Source of the DNA: Bacilli bacterium
Lineage (GTDB): Bacteria; Bacillota_I; Bacilli_A; RFN20; CAG-826
Assembly (NCBI GenBank): GCA_024399115.1
Contig: JAKSHZ010000007.1
Coordinates: forward strand, 1 to 64,000
Direction: 5' to 3'
Length of the DNA stretch: 64,000 nucleotides
The notes under the pieces were generated by a model that saw only the letters and a list, made by a program, of their open reading frames with translations, was not told the origin of the DNA and searched no databases. The first letter of the stretch is position 1, and each line of letters opens with the position of its first letter. Shown one piece after another: positions 23,286 through 33,800 of this stretch. Both the position numbers and the translations under genes were made by a program.

Positions 23286-24938
23286 TTACTTTTCTAGTTC
23301 GTCATCACCTGTTGGGTTAACTAATGCGTAACCGACATTAACAAGGTGGTCAGCGACTCTCTCTAATTCACTAACTAAAGTTGAATAGAAAGGAGAAAGT
23401 TCGATAGTGCAAGTTTGGCTAGATAAGCGGTCGTAGTGTTGGTTACTGAGCTTTAATTTAAGCTTATCTGTTTCCTCTTCTAAATCATGTAAATGTGGAA
23501 GATCTAATGTTTTATTTGTTTCAAGATCGTTAATAACGATTTCGAACATTTGCTCAATAACAGTAGTCATTTGATTGAATTCAGAAACAGCAATTTCAGA
23601 GAACTTCAAATCATCAGCAGACATCTTCTCTGCTTTTTCGTGGAAGTTGATTGCATGGTCACCAATTCTTTCAATATCGTTAATCATATGGAAATATGAA
23701 CCGATTGAAGATTCGTCTTGTAATGAAACCTTATTTGAAAGATTGATTAAGTATTCAGTGACTTTGTTATTGATATAGTCAATAGTGTCTTCTCTTTCTT
23801 CGATTTCTTCAGAAGTTTCGAAGTCTTGTTCAATAACTTGCTTATAAGCTAACTTATAGTTAACGAAGGCTTCTTTAAGCATATTAGCGATTTCTTTTCT
23901 AACCATTTCAAGAGCGATAGTAGGTGTATTGATTAATCTGTCATCAATGAAGTGGAGAGCGTTCTTTTTACCTTCGGCTTCCTTGTCTTTAACAATTCTT
24001 TCAAATAACTTAACAATTGGTTTTAAGAAAGGTGAGATTATAAGTAAGAAGATAACGTTATAAATAACTAAGAACATTGCTAAACCGAATTGGTAATTAC
24101 CAAATGCAGTAGAGAAGAATGTTACGAATTGATCTTGGAAGATTAATGTAATAATTGTTCCAATTAAAGCACATACAGCTCTATCTGCAAAGGCAATAAG
24201 AATTGTACGCTTAACGTTCGTATTACCGCCAATTCCAGCTAAAACAGTGGTGATAATAGTACCAACTGTAGCACCTAATACTAAGTAGAAACCTGAATCA
24301 AGACCGATAGCTTTTTGACCAACCATGACGATGACGATACCAGAAGTAGCGGATGATGATTGAACTAAAGCAGTGAATAACATTCCAATTATTAATAATA
24401 GGAATGGGTTTTTAACTGTTTCGAATAATTTTTGAACGCCTTGAGTCAATTCGCCACCAGCAGGGAAAGCGCCTTTCATAGATTCAAGGCCAACGAATAA
24501 AACTCCTAATCCAGCTAAGATTTCGCCAAAGTTTCTAAGAGATTCTTTCTTAAAGAACATTAAGACGACACCAACAACAGTGACTAAGAGTAAATAAGTA
24601 GAAATATTTAATGATGATAATGAAACTAATAAACCAGTAGCGGTAGTTCCTAAGTATGCACCTAAAATAACGGATACACCTTGGAATACAGACATAATAC
24701 CTGCAGAAATAAAGCCGATAGTCATGACGCTAGTAGCGGCACTACTTTGTACTAATGCTGTTGCAGCAGCACCTATACCCATACCGATAAAACGGTTATT
24801 TTCGGTCTTCTTGAAAAGACGTTTAACACTCTTACCAGTGGATTTCTTTAAACCACCAGACATTAAGTTCATTCCAACAAGGAATGTAGCTGCACCTACT
24901 AAAAGAGTGATGATACTTTCAATTATTTCTGAAACCAT
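23286..24938 (-). CDS. Na/Pi cotransporter family protein with PhoU-like domain
   Basis: The 550-residue protein has an N-terminal membrane part of two inverted repeats, each with the NptA signature (ALVQSSAATSVMTIGF at about 60-75 and ALVQSSSATSGIVIVM at about 190-205). A cytoplasmic PhoU-like helical domain follows (about 340-540). It probably imports phosphate with sodium. It is transcribed alone from a promoter whose start lies at or next to the ATG, and it has no visible Shine-Dalgarno sequence. Confidence 0.92.
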   Translation of the reverse strand: MVSEIIESIITLLVGAATFLVGMNLMSGGLKKSTGKSVKRLFKKTENNRFIGMGIGAAATALVQSSAATSVMTIGFISAGIMSVFQGVSVILGAYLGTTATGLLVSLSSLNISTYLLLVTVVGVVLMFFKKESLRNFGEILAGLGVLFVGLESMKGAFPAGGELTQGVQKLFETVKNPFLLLIIGMLFTALVQSSSATSGIVIVMVGQKAIGLDSGFYLVLGATVGTIITTVLAGIGGNTNVKRTILIAFADRAVCALIGTIITLIFQDQFVTFFSTAFGNYQFGLAMFLVIYNVIFLLIISPFLKPIVKLFERIVKDKEAEGKKNALHFIDDRLINTPTIALEMVRKEIANMLKEAFVNYKLAYKQVIEQDFETSEEIEEREDTIDYINNKVTEYLINLSNKVSLQDESSIGSYFHMINDIERIGDHAINFHEKAEKMSADDLKFSEIAVSEFNQMTTVIEQMFEIVINDLETNKTLDLPHLHDLEEETDKLKLKLSNQHYDRLSSQTCTIELSPFYSTLVSELERVADHLVNVGYALVNPTGDDELEK

Positions 24939-24946
24939 ATGCCTAT

Positions 24947-24975
24947 ATTTTATAAATATACAATTTAATTTGCAA
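24947..24975 (-). promoter_or_regulatory. Promoter of the Na/Pi transporter gene, start at or near the ATG
   Basis: Minus strand TTGCAA (24970-24975) and TAAAAT (24947-24952) are 17 bases apart. Only 8 bases separate the -10 box from the ATG, so the mRNA is leaderless or nearly so. Confidence 0.55.
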
Positions 24976-24983
24976 AAGATATG

Positions 24984-26966
24984 TTATTCAAGTTCAAATG
25001 CACCTGTATATAGTTGATAATAAGTACCTTGTTGTTCAATCAAACTCTTGTGGTTACCTTTTTCAATAACCTTACCTTTTTCAAGGACTAAGATTACATC
25101 TGAATTTTGAACTGTAGAAAGTCTGTGTGCGATAACGAAGACTGTTCTACCCTTCATAATCTTATCCATACCATCTTGTACAAGTTTTTCTGTTCTTGTA
25201 TCGATAGATGATGTAGCTTCATCAAGGATCATAACTGGAGCGTCAGCTATAGCTGCACGGGCGATAGAAAGTAATTGTCTTTGACCTTGTGAGAGGTTAC
25301 TTCCATCCCCAGTTAACATCGTGTTAAATCCTTCTGGTAATCTAGTGATAAAGTCATATGCATTAGCGATTTTAGCTGCGTTATATACATCTTCATCAGT
25401 AGCATCTAACTTACCATATCTGATGTTTTCCATAACTGTACCAGTGAATAAGTTAGTGTCTTGTAAGACGATACCGAGAGAACGTCTTAAGTCAGCTTTC
25501 TTAATTTTATTAATGTTGATTCCGTCGTATCTGACTTTACCGTCTTTGATATCATAGAATCTATTAATTAAGTTAGTGATAGTGGTTTTACCAGCGCCTG
25601 TATGACCGACAAGCGCGACTTGCTGACCTTGGTTTGCATATACTGATACGTCGTTAAGAACGATCTTAGTGCCATCGTATGAGAAGTCGACGTGGTCTAA
25701 GACGATATCACCCTTGAGTGGGGTGTAAGTAACTGTGCCATCTGCTTGATGTGGGTGTTTCCAAGCAAATTTACCAGTTCTCTTTTCTGTTTCTTTGACT
25801 AAACCGTTTTCGTCAATTTCACAGTTAACTAAAGTTACGTAACCTTCGTCCATTTCAACTGGTTCATCTAATAAGTCGAAGCAACGTGAAGCACCTGCCA
25901 TACCCATGACGATGAATGTTACTTGTTGAGATAATTGGTTAACGTTATTTGAGAACATTCTGCACATCATTAAGAATGAAAGAAGCATTGAGTAGAAGCT
26001 ATCCATACTTTCAACACCAATTTTGTGCATACCTGTAAGAGTTAAGTTATCAAATCCAGGAACGACTAAGATTAAGCAACCCACAACTGCGGTTAAAACG
26101 TACATGAAGTTACCGATGTTACCGTTAATTGGCATTGTGATATTACTCTTAACGTTAGCTTCTGTTTGGAATTTTCTTAAGTCTTCATTGAGAGCTTCAA
26201 ATTCATTGATTGATTCTTCTTCGTGAGTGAAGACTTTAATAACTTTAAGACCGTTGATGCTTTCTTGGATGTTGCCTTCAACAACACCAACTTGTCTTTG
26301 AGCTTTCATGAAGTATTTAGCTGAGATACCACCAATGATAGTAGTGTTGGCCATCATACCGAATGTACAAAGGATAACGATAAGAGTCATCCAGATTGAG
26401 TTCATTAACATTGTAATGAAACAGAATAAGACAGTGATTGCAGTTCTAAAGAACTCTGGAATAGATTGAGAGACAAATTGTCTAATTGTGTCTACGTCGT
26501 TAGTGTAGATAGACATGACGTCGCCCTTTTTATGAGTGTCGAAATATTTAATAGGTAAGTCTTCCATGTGGTTGAACATAGCTTCTCTAAAGTCATTTAA
26601 GAACTCTTGAGTTGTGATAGCCATAGTTCTTGTCCACCACCAAGCAGCGAAAATACCAATTGCGTAAATTACACCCATAATAATGAGTAAGATTGTTGCG
26701 TTTGAGTTAATAGTTACAGATCCACCCATAGCTTCTGCTTTATATGAAGCAGTAATATCGAATGGATTTTTACCTAATTCGATTGCTCTTGTGACCACAC
26801 TGGAAACAAATCCAACGAAAATTGAAGAACAAAGGTTAGCAAATACGTTGAAGACAATACAAATAGCTGAGATAGCCATTCTCCATGGGTATCTCTTAAA
26901 TACCATTTTGGTAAGGCGAGTCATTGTGCCTTTTTTAGCGCGAGCTCTAATTCTAACTGGTGGCAT
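24984..26966 (-). CDS. ABC exporter half-transporter, subunit B
   Basis: This is a 660-residue fused membrane plus ATPase protein. Six membrane helices (about 25-350) are followed by an ATPase domain with GHTGAGKTT, the signature LSQGQRQLLS, and Walker B MILDEATSSID with the catalytic Glu. Between the membrane part and the ATPase is an extra segment of about 50 residues (NCEIDENGLVKETEKRTG), not usual in the family. With the next gene it forms a heterodimeric multidrug-type exporter; this subunit has the intact Glu. The start overlaps the partner stop by one base. Confidence 0.93.
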   Translation of the reverse strand: MPPVRIRARAKKGTMTRLTKMVFKRYPWRMAISAICIVFNVFANLCSSIFVGFVSSVVTRAIELGKNPFDITASYKAEAMGGSVTINSNATILLIIMGVIYAIGIFAAWWWTRTMAITTQEFLNDFREAMFNHMEDLPIKYFDTHKKGDVMSIYTNDVDTIRQFVSQSIPEFFRTAITVLFCFITMLMNSIWMTLIVILCTFGMMANTTIIGGISAKYFMKAQRQVGVVEGNIQESINGLKVIKVFTHEEESINEFEALNEDLRKFQTEANVKSNITMPINGNIGNFMYVLTAVVGCLILVVPGFDNLTLTGMHKIGVESMDSFYSMLLSFLMMCRMFSNNVNQLSQQVTFIVMGMAGASRCFDLLDEPVEMDEGYVTLVNCEIDENGLVKETEKRTGKFAWKHPHQADGTVTYTPLKGDIVLDHVDFSYDGTKIVLNDVSVYANQGQQVALVGHTGAGKTTITNLINRFYDIKDGKVRYDGININKIKKADLRRSLGIVLQDTNLFTGTVMENIRYGKLDATDEDVYNAAKIANAYDFITRLPEGFNTMLTGDGSNLSQGQRQLLSIARAAIADAPVMILDEATSSIDTRTEKLVQDGMDKIMKGRTVFVIAHRLSTVQNSDVILVLEKGKVIEKGNHKSLIEQQGTYYQLYTGAFELE

Positions 26967-28780
26967 TATTCTTCACCTCCAACTTTGTTTTGTGTGTAGT
27001 AAACTTCTTGATAAATCTTATTATTTTTAATTAATTCATCATGAGTGCCTACTGCATCGATTCTACCGTCATTCATAACGACGATTTGGTCAGCGTCTTC
27101 AATAGAAGAAATTCTTTGTGCGATGACGATTTTTGTCATGTGTGGGAGATCTTCTTTAAGGGCTTTGCGGATTAATCTATCTGTCTTAGTATCGACGGCT
27201 GAAGTAGAGTCATCGAGAATAAGAATTTTTGGCTTCTTAAGTAACGCTCTAGCGATACAAAGTCTTTGTTTTTGACCACCAGAGAAGTTAGCACCGCCTT
27301 GTTCAACTTTTCTATTTAAACCATCAGTTGAACCTCTGAGAACTTCTAATGCTTGAGCATGTGTTAATGCTTCTATCATTTCATCTTCGGTTGCTTCTTT
27401 ATTTCCCCATCTGAGGTTAGAGGCGATTGTTCCTGAGAATAAGACGTTCTTTTGTAAGACGACTGAGACATTGTCTCTTAATGTTTTTAAGTCGTAGTTT
27501 TTAACATCAACGCCAGCGACTTTAACAGAACCGTCTAAGACATCATAAAGTCTTGAGATAAGGTTAACTACGCTAGTCTTACCGCTACCTGTAGAACCTA
27601 AGATACCTACGAATTGACCTGATTTGATGTGTAAGTCGATATCTTCAAGTGTGTTCTTTTCAGCGGTTTCGAAATATTTGAAGTCGACTTTGTCGAAATC
27701 AATAGAGCCATCTTTAACTTCCATAACTGGGTTTTCTGGGTTAACGATTGTTGGTTCTTCTTCTAAAACTTCTGCAACACGCTTAATTGATTCAAGTGAC
27801 ATGAATAACATGACTAAAACCATTGAGAAGATCATTAAACTTGAAAGAATTTGAATACCATATGTTAAAAGGGATGACATTTGACCAGGGGATAAAACGT
27901 CATATGCGATAACGTTGTTGATTGCATCATATGATGCATGTGATGCGATGATTGAGCTACCGATTGATAAGACTAAGATGTTACTAATATGAATAGTGGT
28001 GTTCATTAAAGGGTTATTTAATGCGATGATCTTTTCAGCTTTAATGAAGTCTTTAGCCATCGAATCACTAGCGTTATTGAATTTTTCTTTTTCGTAAGCT
28101 TCTCTAACATAAGCTTTAACAACTCTAATACCTGAAACGTTTTCTTCAACTGATTCGTTTAACTTATCGTAACGTTTGAAGACACGTCTAAAGATTCCCA
28201 TAGCACCTTTACCGATTAAGATTAAGCCAATTGCTACAACTGGAATTAACGCGATAAAGATAAAGACCATGTTGCCACCATTAATTGAAGCCATAACGAC
28301 TGAGAAGATTAGTAATAGTGGAACTCTAATAACGATACGAATGCACATTTGGAAAGACATTTGAACGTTATTGATATCTGTAGTCATTCTAGTAATTAAT
28401 GATGAAGATGAGAATTTATCGATGTTAGCGAATGAGAAAGATTGAATCTTTTTGTAGTAGTCAGCTCTTAAGTTAGCTGCTAATCCAACAGAAGCTTTAC
28501 CAGCGAGAACGCCACCCATGATACCTGCAAACATTGATACAGTTGCCATTCCAACTAAAAGAATGATTAATCCAACAACTGAAAGATGTAATGCATTATA
28601 TGATGTAACAAGCATATCTCCAGGTGTTTTGATTTGAGCGATTGTATCGACCAAAATAGACATGATAAATGGAAGTGCACATTCTAATGCAGCTTCGATT
28701 AACATGAAAAATGGTGTAGCAATAGCAAACTTTTTATATTCTCTTGTGGATTTTAATATAAGTTTGATTTTCTTTAACAT
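26966..28780 (-). CDS. ABC exporter half-transporter, subunit A with degenerate ATPase site
   Basis: The 604-residue protein has six membrane helices and an ATPase domain with GSTGSGKTS, signature FSGGQKQRLC, and Walker B LILDDSTSAVD. The catalytic Glu after the Walker B Asp is replaced by Asp, which is the known hallmark of the degenerate site in heterodimeric exporters such as TM287/288. It pairs with the 660-residue subunit. The start overlaps the MarR gene by 7 bases, so the regulator and pump are one operon, a common drug-response layout. Confidence 0.93.
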   Translation of the reverse strand: MLKKIKLILKSTREYKKFAIATPFFMLIEAALECALPFIMSILVDTIAQIKTPGDMLVTSYNALHLSVVGLIILLVGMATVSMFAGIMGGVLAGKASVGLAANLRADYYKKIQSFSFANIDKFSSSSLITRMTTDINNVQMSFQMCIRIVIRVPLLLIFSVVMASINGGNMVFIFIALIPVVAIGLILIGKGAMGIFRRVFKRYDKLNESVEENVSGIRVVKAYVREAYEKEKFNNASDSMAKDFIKAEKIIALNNPLMNTTIHISNILVLSIGSSIIASHASYDAINNVIAYDVLSPGQMSSLLTYGIQILSSLMIFSMVLVMLFMSLESIKRVAEVLEEEPTIVNPENPVMEVKDGSIDFDKVDFKYFETAEKNTLEDIDLHIKSGQFVGILGSTGSGKTSVVNLISRLYDVLDGSVKVAGVDVKNYDLKTLRDNVSVVLQKNVLFSGTIASNLRWGNKEATEDEMIEALTHAQALEVLRGSTDGLNRKVEQGGANFSGGQKQRLCIARALLKKPKILILDDSTSAVDTKTDRLIRKALKEDLPHMTKIVIAQRISSIEDADQIVVMNDGRIDAVGTHDELIKNNKIYQEVYYTQNKVGGEE

Positions 28781-29223
28781 TTTTTACCCTCCTTTTCGAT
28801 ATTGTCTGTCATTTTCTTGATGTAATTTGTAATGTTGTTGATTTCTTCTTCGGTGAATCCGTCAAATAGCTTTTTGATGACACCTTTTTTACTTTCGTGA
28901 ATATCACTTACAATTGATTGACCTTTTTGTGTAGGCACAAGTACATACCTATTATTTACTTTTACTTTGCCAATTAATTGGTTGGCGATCATTCGACTCA
29001 CCATTTCGGAAACTGAAGATTTTGATAATTGGAAGAATTTTTCGATATCGGATTGATGTATTTCTGTTTTTGCTTCGTAATTTCTACAAACGCAGAAAAG
29101 GATACGGCCCTGTTGTGCGGTCAAGCCAAAAGATTCGAGTCTTTCATCGAAATCTTTTTTCAAACATTTGCTTAAATGTCTTATTTGAAAAATAACATCG
29201 CTTTCGAACTTACAATTTTCCAT
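28774..29223 (-). CDS. MarR-family transcriptional regulator of the ABC exporter
   Basis: This 149-residue winged-helix protein has the HTH segment EKFFQLSKSSVSEMVSRM and wing KVKVNNRYVLVPT. A longer reading from a TTG at 29265 is possible, but that region holds a consensus promoter, so the ATG at 29223 (MENCKFESD) is preferred. No ribosome site precedes it, and the -10 box ends 9 bases upstream, suggesting a leaderless mRNA. A perfect palindrome in the promoter spacer is the likely autoregulatory operator. Confidence 0.88.
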   Translation of the reverse strand: MENCKFESDVIFQIRHLSKCLKKDFDERLESFGLTAQQGRILFCVCRNYEAKTEIHQSDIEKFFQLSKSSVSEMVSRMIANQLIGKVKVNNRYVLVPTQKGQSIVSDIHESKKGVIKKLFDGFTEEEINNITNYIKKMTDNIEKEGKKC

Positions 29224-29232
29224 ACGGCTATT

Positions 29233-29261
29233 ATTATGGTGTTCGGATACGAACTTGTCAA
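29233..29261 (-). promoter_or_regulatory. MarR-ABC promoter with operator palindrome in the spacer
   Basis: Minus strand TTGACA (29256-29261) and CATAAT (29233-29238) are 17 bases apart. The spacer contains GTTCG-TATC-CGAAC (29241-29254), a perfect inverted repeat ideally placed for repression. Confidence 0.75.
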
Positions 29262-29273
29262 ACAAAACGAATA

Positions 29274-30254
29274 TTATTTTTTATTTTTTAATTGTAAATT
29301 AGCTTGCGCTCTAACCATCATGTATGAGAAGAACGCGAAAATACCAGTTAAAAGGATACCGACAGGAATTTCCATATCGATTTTCATTGTTGGATTAATA
29401 CCAGCAATATTTTGTCCACCCCAAACAAGGTAGTATTGCCAAATTTGGAAGTTAAAATATAAAACAAAGAAGCTACCAATTACGAATCCTAAGATAGTGA
29501 AGTATGTAGCGTTACGGAATTTAGCTAGTAAGACCGCCATTAATTTACTTATTAGAACTAATCCGACTAAAATGCCAAGACCAAATGCACCGATCATAGT
29601 GAGAAGTGCTAAAGCATTATCGAAATTACCGAATGCAACAATTTGTCTTCCCCACGTACTAGCTGAGTTGATTAAAGGTCTATAGAAACCTAATACAAGT
29701 AGCATTAAAGAAGCAGAGAATCCAGGAACAGTTAAACCGCTTGCAGCAAAGATTCCAACAACAAATAAAACAATAATAATCCACCAGTTACCAAAGAATT
29801 CTTCAGCATCAGTGAAATATGCAGAGACATCAATGCCGTTTGTACCTAAAATGATTGATGCTACACCTAGTCCGATTACGATTAAGCCCCCGAGTATAGC
29901 GAGAATAATGTAACTTTTCTTTATTTCAACACCTTTAACTTCTCTTGTAATACTAGGAAAACTTCCGATTAAAAATCCTGAAAACATTGAGATAAGAATA
30001 AACATGCAATGTTCAAATGCCCAGTCGAAAACAATAACACATATGATTACAGCAACTAGAGCACCTAATAAAATAGGTAACAAAGTAGAGATAGATTTTC
30101 TAATATGCTTTGTGAAATTGTTAATAGCGTTGATGATAGTTTCAAAGACTCTAAAAATTAAAGCAACTGCAGCACCAGAAACTCCTGGAATAGCTGCGCC
30201 AACGCCAATACCAATACCGGCTAAAAATCTTTTAAACCATGATTGTTCTTTCAT
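29274..30254 (-). CDS. DUF368 (PopT-like) undecaprenyl phosphate translocase
   Basis: The 326-residue polytopic protein starts with the DUF368 signature GIGVGAAIPGVSGAAVALIF and repeats the related GLTVPGFSASLMLLVLGFY in its second half. DUF368 proteins have been shown to return undecaprenyl phosphate across the membrane for cell wall and polymer synthesis. Its presence implies a wall or lipid-carrier pathway and fits a walled relative of Mollicutes. It is transcribed divergently from pth. No terminator is visible between it and the MarR promoter. Confidence 0.9.
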   Translation of the reverse strand: MKEQSWFKRFLAGIGIGVGAAIPGVSGAAVALIFRVFETIINAINNFTKHIRKSISTLLPILLGALVAVIICVIVFDWAFEHCMFILISMFSGFLIGSFPSITREVKGVEIKKSYIILAILGGLIVIGLGVASIILGTNGIDVSAYFTDAEEFFGNWWIIIVLFVVGIFAASGLTVPGFSASLMLLVLGFYRPLINSASTWGRQIVAFGNFDNALALLTMIGAFGLGILVGLVLISKLMAVLLAKFRNATYFTILGFVIGSFFVLYFNFQIWQYYLVWGGQNIAGINPTMKIDMEIPVGILLTGIFAFFSYMMVRAQANLQLKNKK

Positions 30255-30284
30255 GTCTCTATTCTACACACTTAAAACATAGTT

Positions 30285-30314
30285 TTTCAAGAAAACAAAA
30301 GTTTATGCTATAAT
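30285..30314 (+). promoter_or_regulatory. Promoter of the pth-mfd operon
   Basis: An extended -10 TGCTATAAT (TATAAT at 30309-30314) has a weak TTTCAA -35 at 30285-30290, spacer 18. Confidence 0.6.
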
Positions 30315-30331
30315 ACATTTCGGAGTTAAAA

Positions 30332-30883
30332 ATGAAACTTATTGTAGGCTTAGGAAATCCAGGTAAAAAATACGATAAAACTCGCCATAACATGGGATTT
30401 ATGGCTGTTGATCTATTTTCAGAAATCTCTCAAATCGATATTGATAAAGAGGTTTTTTCTGGTCTACTCGGTAGAGGAAAAGTATTCGATGAAGATGTTC
30501 TTTTATTTAAACCAACAACTTACATGAATCTTTCTGGAACCGCTGTAAGCCAAGTAGTTCATTATTTTAAGATCGATGTTAGCGATATTATTGTTATTTA
30601 TGATGATATGGCTTTAGCTCCAGGTAATATTAGATTACGCCTTAACGGTTCTTCTGGTGGCCATAAAGGAATTCAAAACATTATTGATCAATTAGGAACA
30701 AAAGAAATTAAACGTATTCGTATCGGAATTGGAGAACCAACTTACGATACAGTCGACTTTGTTCTTAGTAAACCAGGAAAAGAAGAGGCTCCATTAATCG
30801 ATGAAGCCATTGTGAATGCGGCAAATGCTATAAAGGAGGCCTTGAAATCAGGCTTTGATAAAGCCATGAACCGTTTTAATTAG
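30332..30883 (+). CDS. pth: Peptidyl-tRNA hydrolase
   Basis: The 183-residue protein begins LIVGLGNPGKKYDKTRHNMG, which holds the conserved Asn and the catalytic His of the family. It also has KPTTYMNLSG and VIYDDMALAPG with GGHKGIQNI, all textbook Pth motifs. It frees tRNA from dropped-off peptides. The length is standard. CGGAG precedes the ATG. It is the first gene of the conserved pth-mfd-rqcP-tilS run of Bacilli. Confidence 0.97.
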   Translation: MKLIVGLGNPGKKYDKTRHNMGFMAVDLFSEISQIDIDKEVFSGLLGRGKVFDEDVLLFKPTTYMNLSGTAVSQVVHYFKIDVSDIIVIYDDMALAPGNIRLRLNGSSGGHKGIQNIIDQLGTKEIKRIRIGIGEPTYDTVDFVLSKPGKEEAPLIDEAIVNAANAIKEALKSGFDKAMNRFN

Positions 30884-30891
30884 GAGGAATT

Positions 30892-33800
30892 GTGGACCTA
30901 TTTAAAAAGATGCATTCCAACTTAAAGATACCCCCTCTAGAAAAAAGTTCGGGGCTTTTTGTCGTTGATAATGATATAGGTGTATCACTCTTAATTTCGC
31001 ATTTTTATAAAGAAAACACTCAAAATTTATTAATTGTTACTTCAAATTTATATAAATCACAAAGAATTTATAATGCAATTACAGCTTTTGTTCCTTCTAA
31101 AGATGTTGTTCTTTTCCCGTGTGATGAACTTATTAGAGCAGAAACTTTAAGCCAATCAAAGGAAATGACCGCACAAAGAATCTTTGGATTATCAAAGATA
31201 ATTAAGAAGGAAGCGAGAATCGTAATTGCTAACTTATCAAGTTCAACAAGATTTTTACCAAAACCAGAATTATTTACTTCAAAAATCGTTAATCTTAAAG
31301 TTGGAGATGTAGTAGACATTTCTAACTTAAAAAGACAGCTACTTTCGATGGGCTATCAAAGAGTAAGCAAAATCGATCAATCATTAGAATTTGCGACTCG
31401 TGGTGATATCATTGATATATTCTCTGTAAACCACGATACCCCAATACGTATCGAGTTCTTTGGCGATGAAATTGATTCTATCAGGTATTTTGATATAGCT
31501 ACTCAATCTTCTGTTTCTAAAGTGGATTCAGTAGAGATTTTGCCATCTAGTGACATCATTCTTTCGGATGACGATTATAAAAATTGCATAGAAAAGTTAT
31601 ATTCTGCATTAGAAAAAGATAAAACTAGATTAGATCCTGTAACTTTCGATGAATTAAGAATCTCTTTAGACAACATAGTTAATAAACTATCAGAATGTAA
31701 TTTTGATGAAACTTTGTATAAGTATTATTCGCTATTAAATAGCAATGTTGGTTCAATTTTTGATTATTGTAAGGATTATAAAGCTTTCTTTGTTGATAAA
31801 GATGGTTTGTTAGAAGCAAATAGAATTCTTCAAAATGAATCTACAGGATTCTTAGGTGAACTATTTGAAACTGGTAAAGCCCTATCAGCATTAGAGATGT
31901 ACGCTTCTTTAGAAGAAGTAATTAATTTCAGATCTAAAAACGTTATATATACATCACAATTCATCGATAAAGACTATTCTTTCTCGTTTGATGTCAAGCC
32001 TGTTTATTACGTTTCAAGTAAAAAAGAAGACGCTATCAATATTGTTTCGAATTATTTAAATCAAAATCTAAAAGTAGTGGTCTGCCTAACAAAAGCAGAA
32101 CAAATAATGCTTATTGAGCAAGAGTTCGATAGTTTTAACATTCCTTACGAGAAGGTAAAAGACTTAGATATTCCAGAAAAATTCAATGTAGGAGTTTCCT
32201 GCTTTGATTTACCTTCAGGATTTGTATTAAATGACTTAAATGTAGTATATATTTCAGGTAATGAATTGTTCAGTGAAAAAACACGTACTTCTAGGTTAGA
32301 TAATAGATTTAAAGAAGCTACTATTTTAAAGAGTTTTGAAGACTTAGAACCAGGGGATTATGTTGTTCATGAATATCAAGGTATTGGTCAATTTGTTGGA
32401 CTTGAAACAATAGAGACAAATGGCATCCATAATGACTATTTAAAGATATCTTATTGGGGAAACGAAACCCTCTATGTTCCATTAAATCAATTCCAACTAG
32501 TTCGTAAGTATTTGGGTAAGGAAGGAATGGTTCCTAGATTATCTCATTTACATTCAAATGACTGGGAAAATACTAAGAAGAGAGTTAAGGAAAGAATCAA
32601 TAACTTAGCAGAAAGGTTGATGCAACTATATATTCAGAGATCTAAGGTAAGAGGTTTCGCATTTTCTAAGGATGATGAGTTCCAAGAAAAGTTTGAGGAA
32701 CATTTTGAACATAATTTAACCTACGACCAAAACAAAGCTATACAAGAAATAAAAAAGGATATGGAAGCTGAAACTCCAATGGATCGTTTACTTTGCGGTG
32801 ATGTCGGCTTTGGTAAAACTGAAGTTGCAATGAGAGCAGCGTTCAAGGCGATTAACTCTGGAAAACAAGTTGCCATCCTTTGCCCAACCACTTTATTAGC
32901 TAGACAACATTATGAGTTGAGTTGCAAAAGGTTCGCAGGATTCGACATTAAAATCGGTATATTGTCGCGCTTAGTTCCTGAGAGAGAACAAAAAATCTAT
33001 CTTGAAAAACTTGAAGAAGGATCATTACATCTAATCATCGGTACTCATAGACTCCTTTCAAAACAGACTCATTTTAAAGATTTGGGTCTCTTAATTATCG
33101 ATGAAGAGCAACGATTTGGAGTTGAACAGAAGGAAAAAATCAAAGAGCTCAAGAATAATATTGATGTCCTTGCTTTATCAGCTACTCCTATTCCACGTAC
33201 CCTACAAATATCTTTATTAGGAGTAAGAGCGATGAGTAAAATTGATACTCCTCCTCATGAAAGAATGCCTATTCAAACATATGTATCACCATTTAAATTA
33301 GAAGTTGCCAAAGAGTTGATTGAAAGGGAACTGGGACGTAATGGACAGGTGTTTTTCTTGCATAATAACGTCTCAACTTTAGCTACAAGAGCCAATTCAA
33401 TTCATAGATTAATTCCTGATGCTAGAATTGGCATTGCACATGGCCAAATGGATAGGGACGAAATTGAAGATGTAATGCTTAAATTCTATAACGGTGAAAT
33501 AGATATTTTAGTGTGTACTTCAATTGTAGAAAACGGTATTGATGTTCCTAATGCAAATATGATCATTGTAGAGGATTCTGAGAAGTATGGATTGTCTCAA
33601 CTTTACCAAATCAAAGGTAGAGTCGGAAGAAGCAATAGAATCGCATATGCATACCTCATGTATAGTCCTTATAAGCAACTAAACGAAAAGGCTCAAAAGA
33701 GGTTAAAAGCACTTCAAGACTTTTCTGAGCTTGGAAGTGGCTACAAAATTGCTCAAAGAGACTTATTAATTAGAGGTGCCGGGGATATTTTAGGGCCTGA

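Noticed and set aside
29224..29265. Longer MarR protein from a TTG at 29265
   Set aside because: The segment contains a consensus promoter and operator palindrome; the family normally begins near the ATG at 29223.
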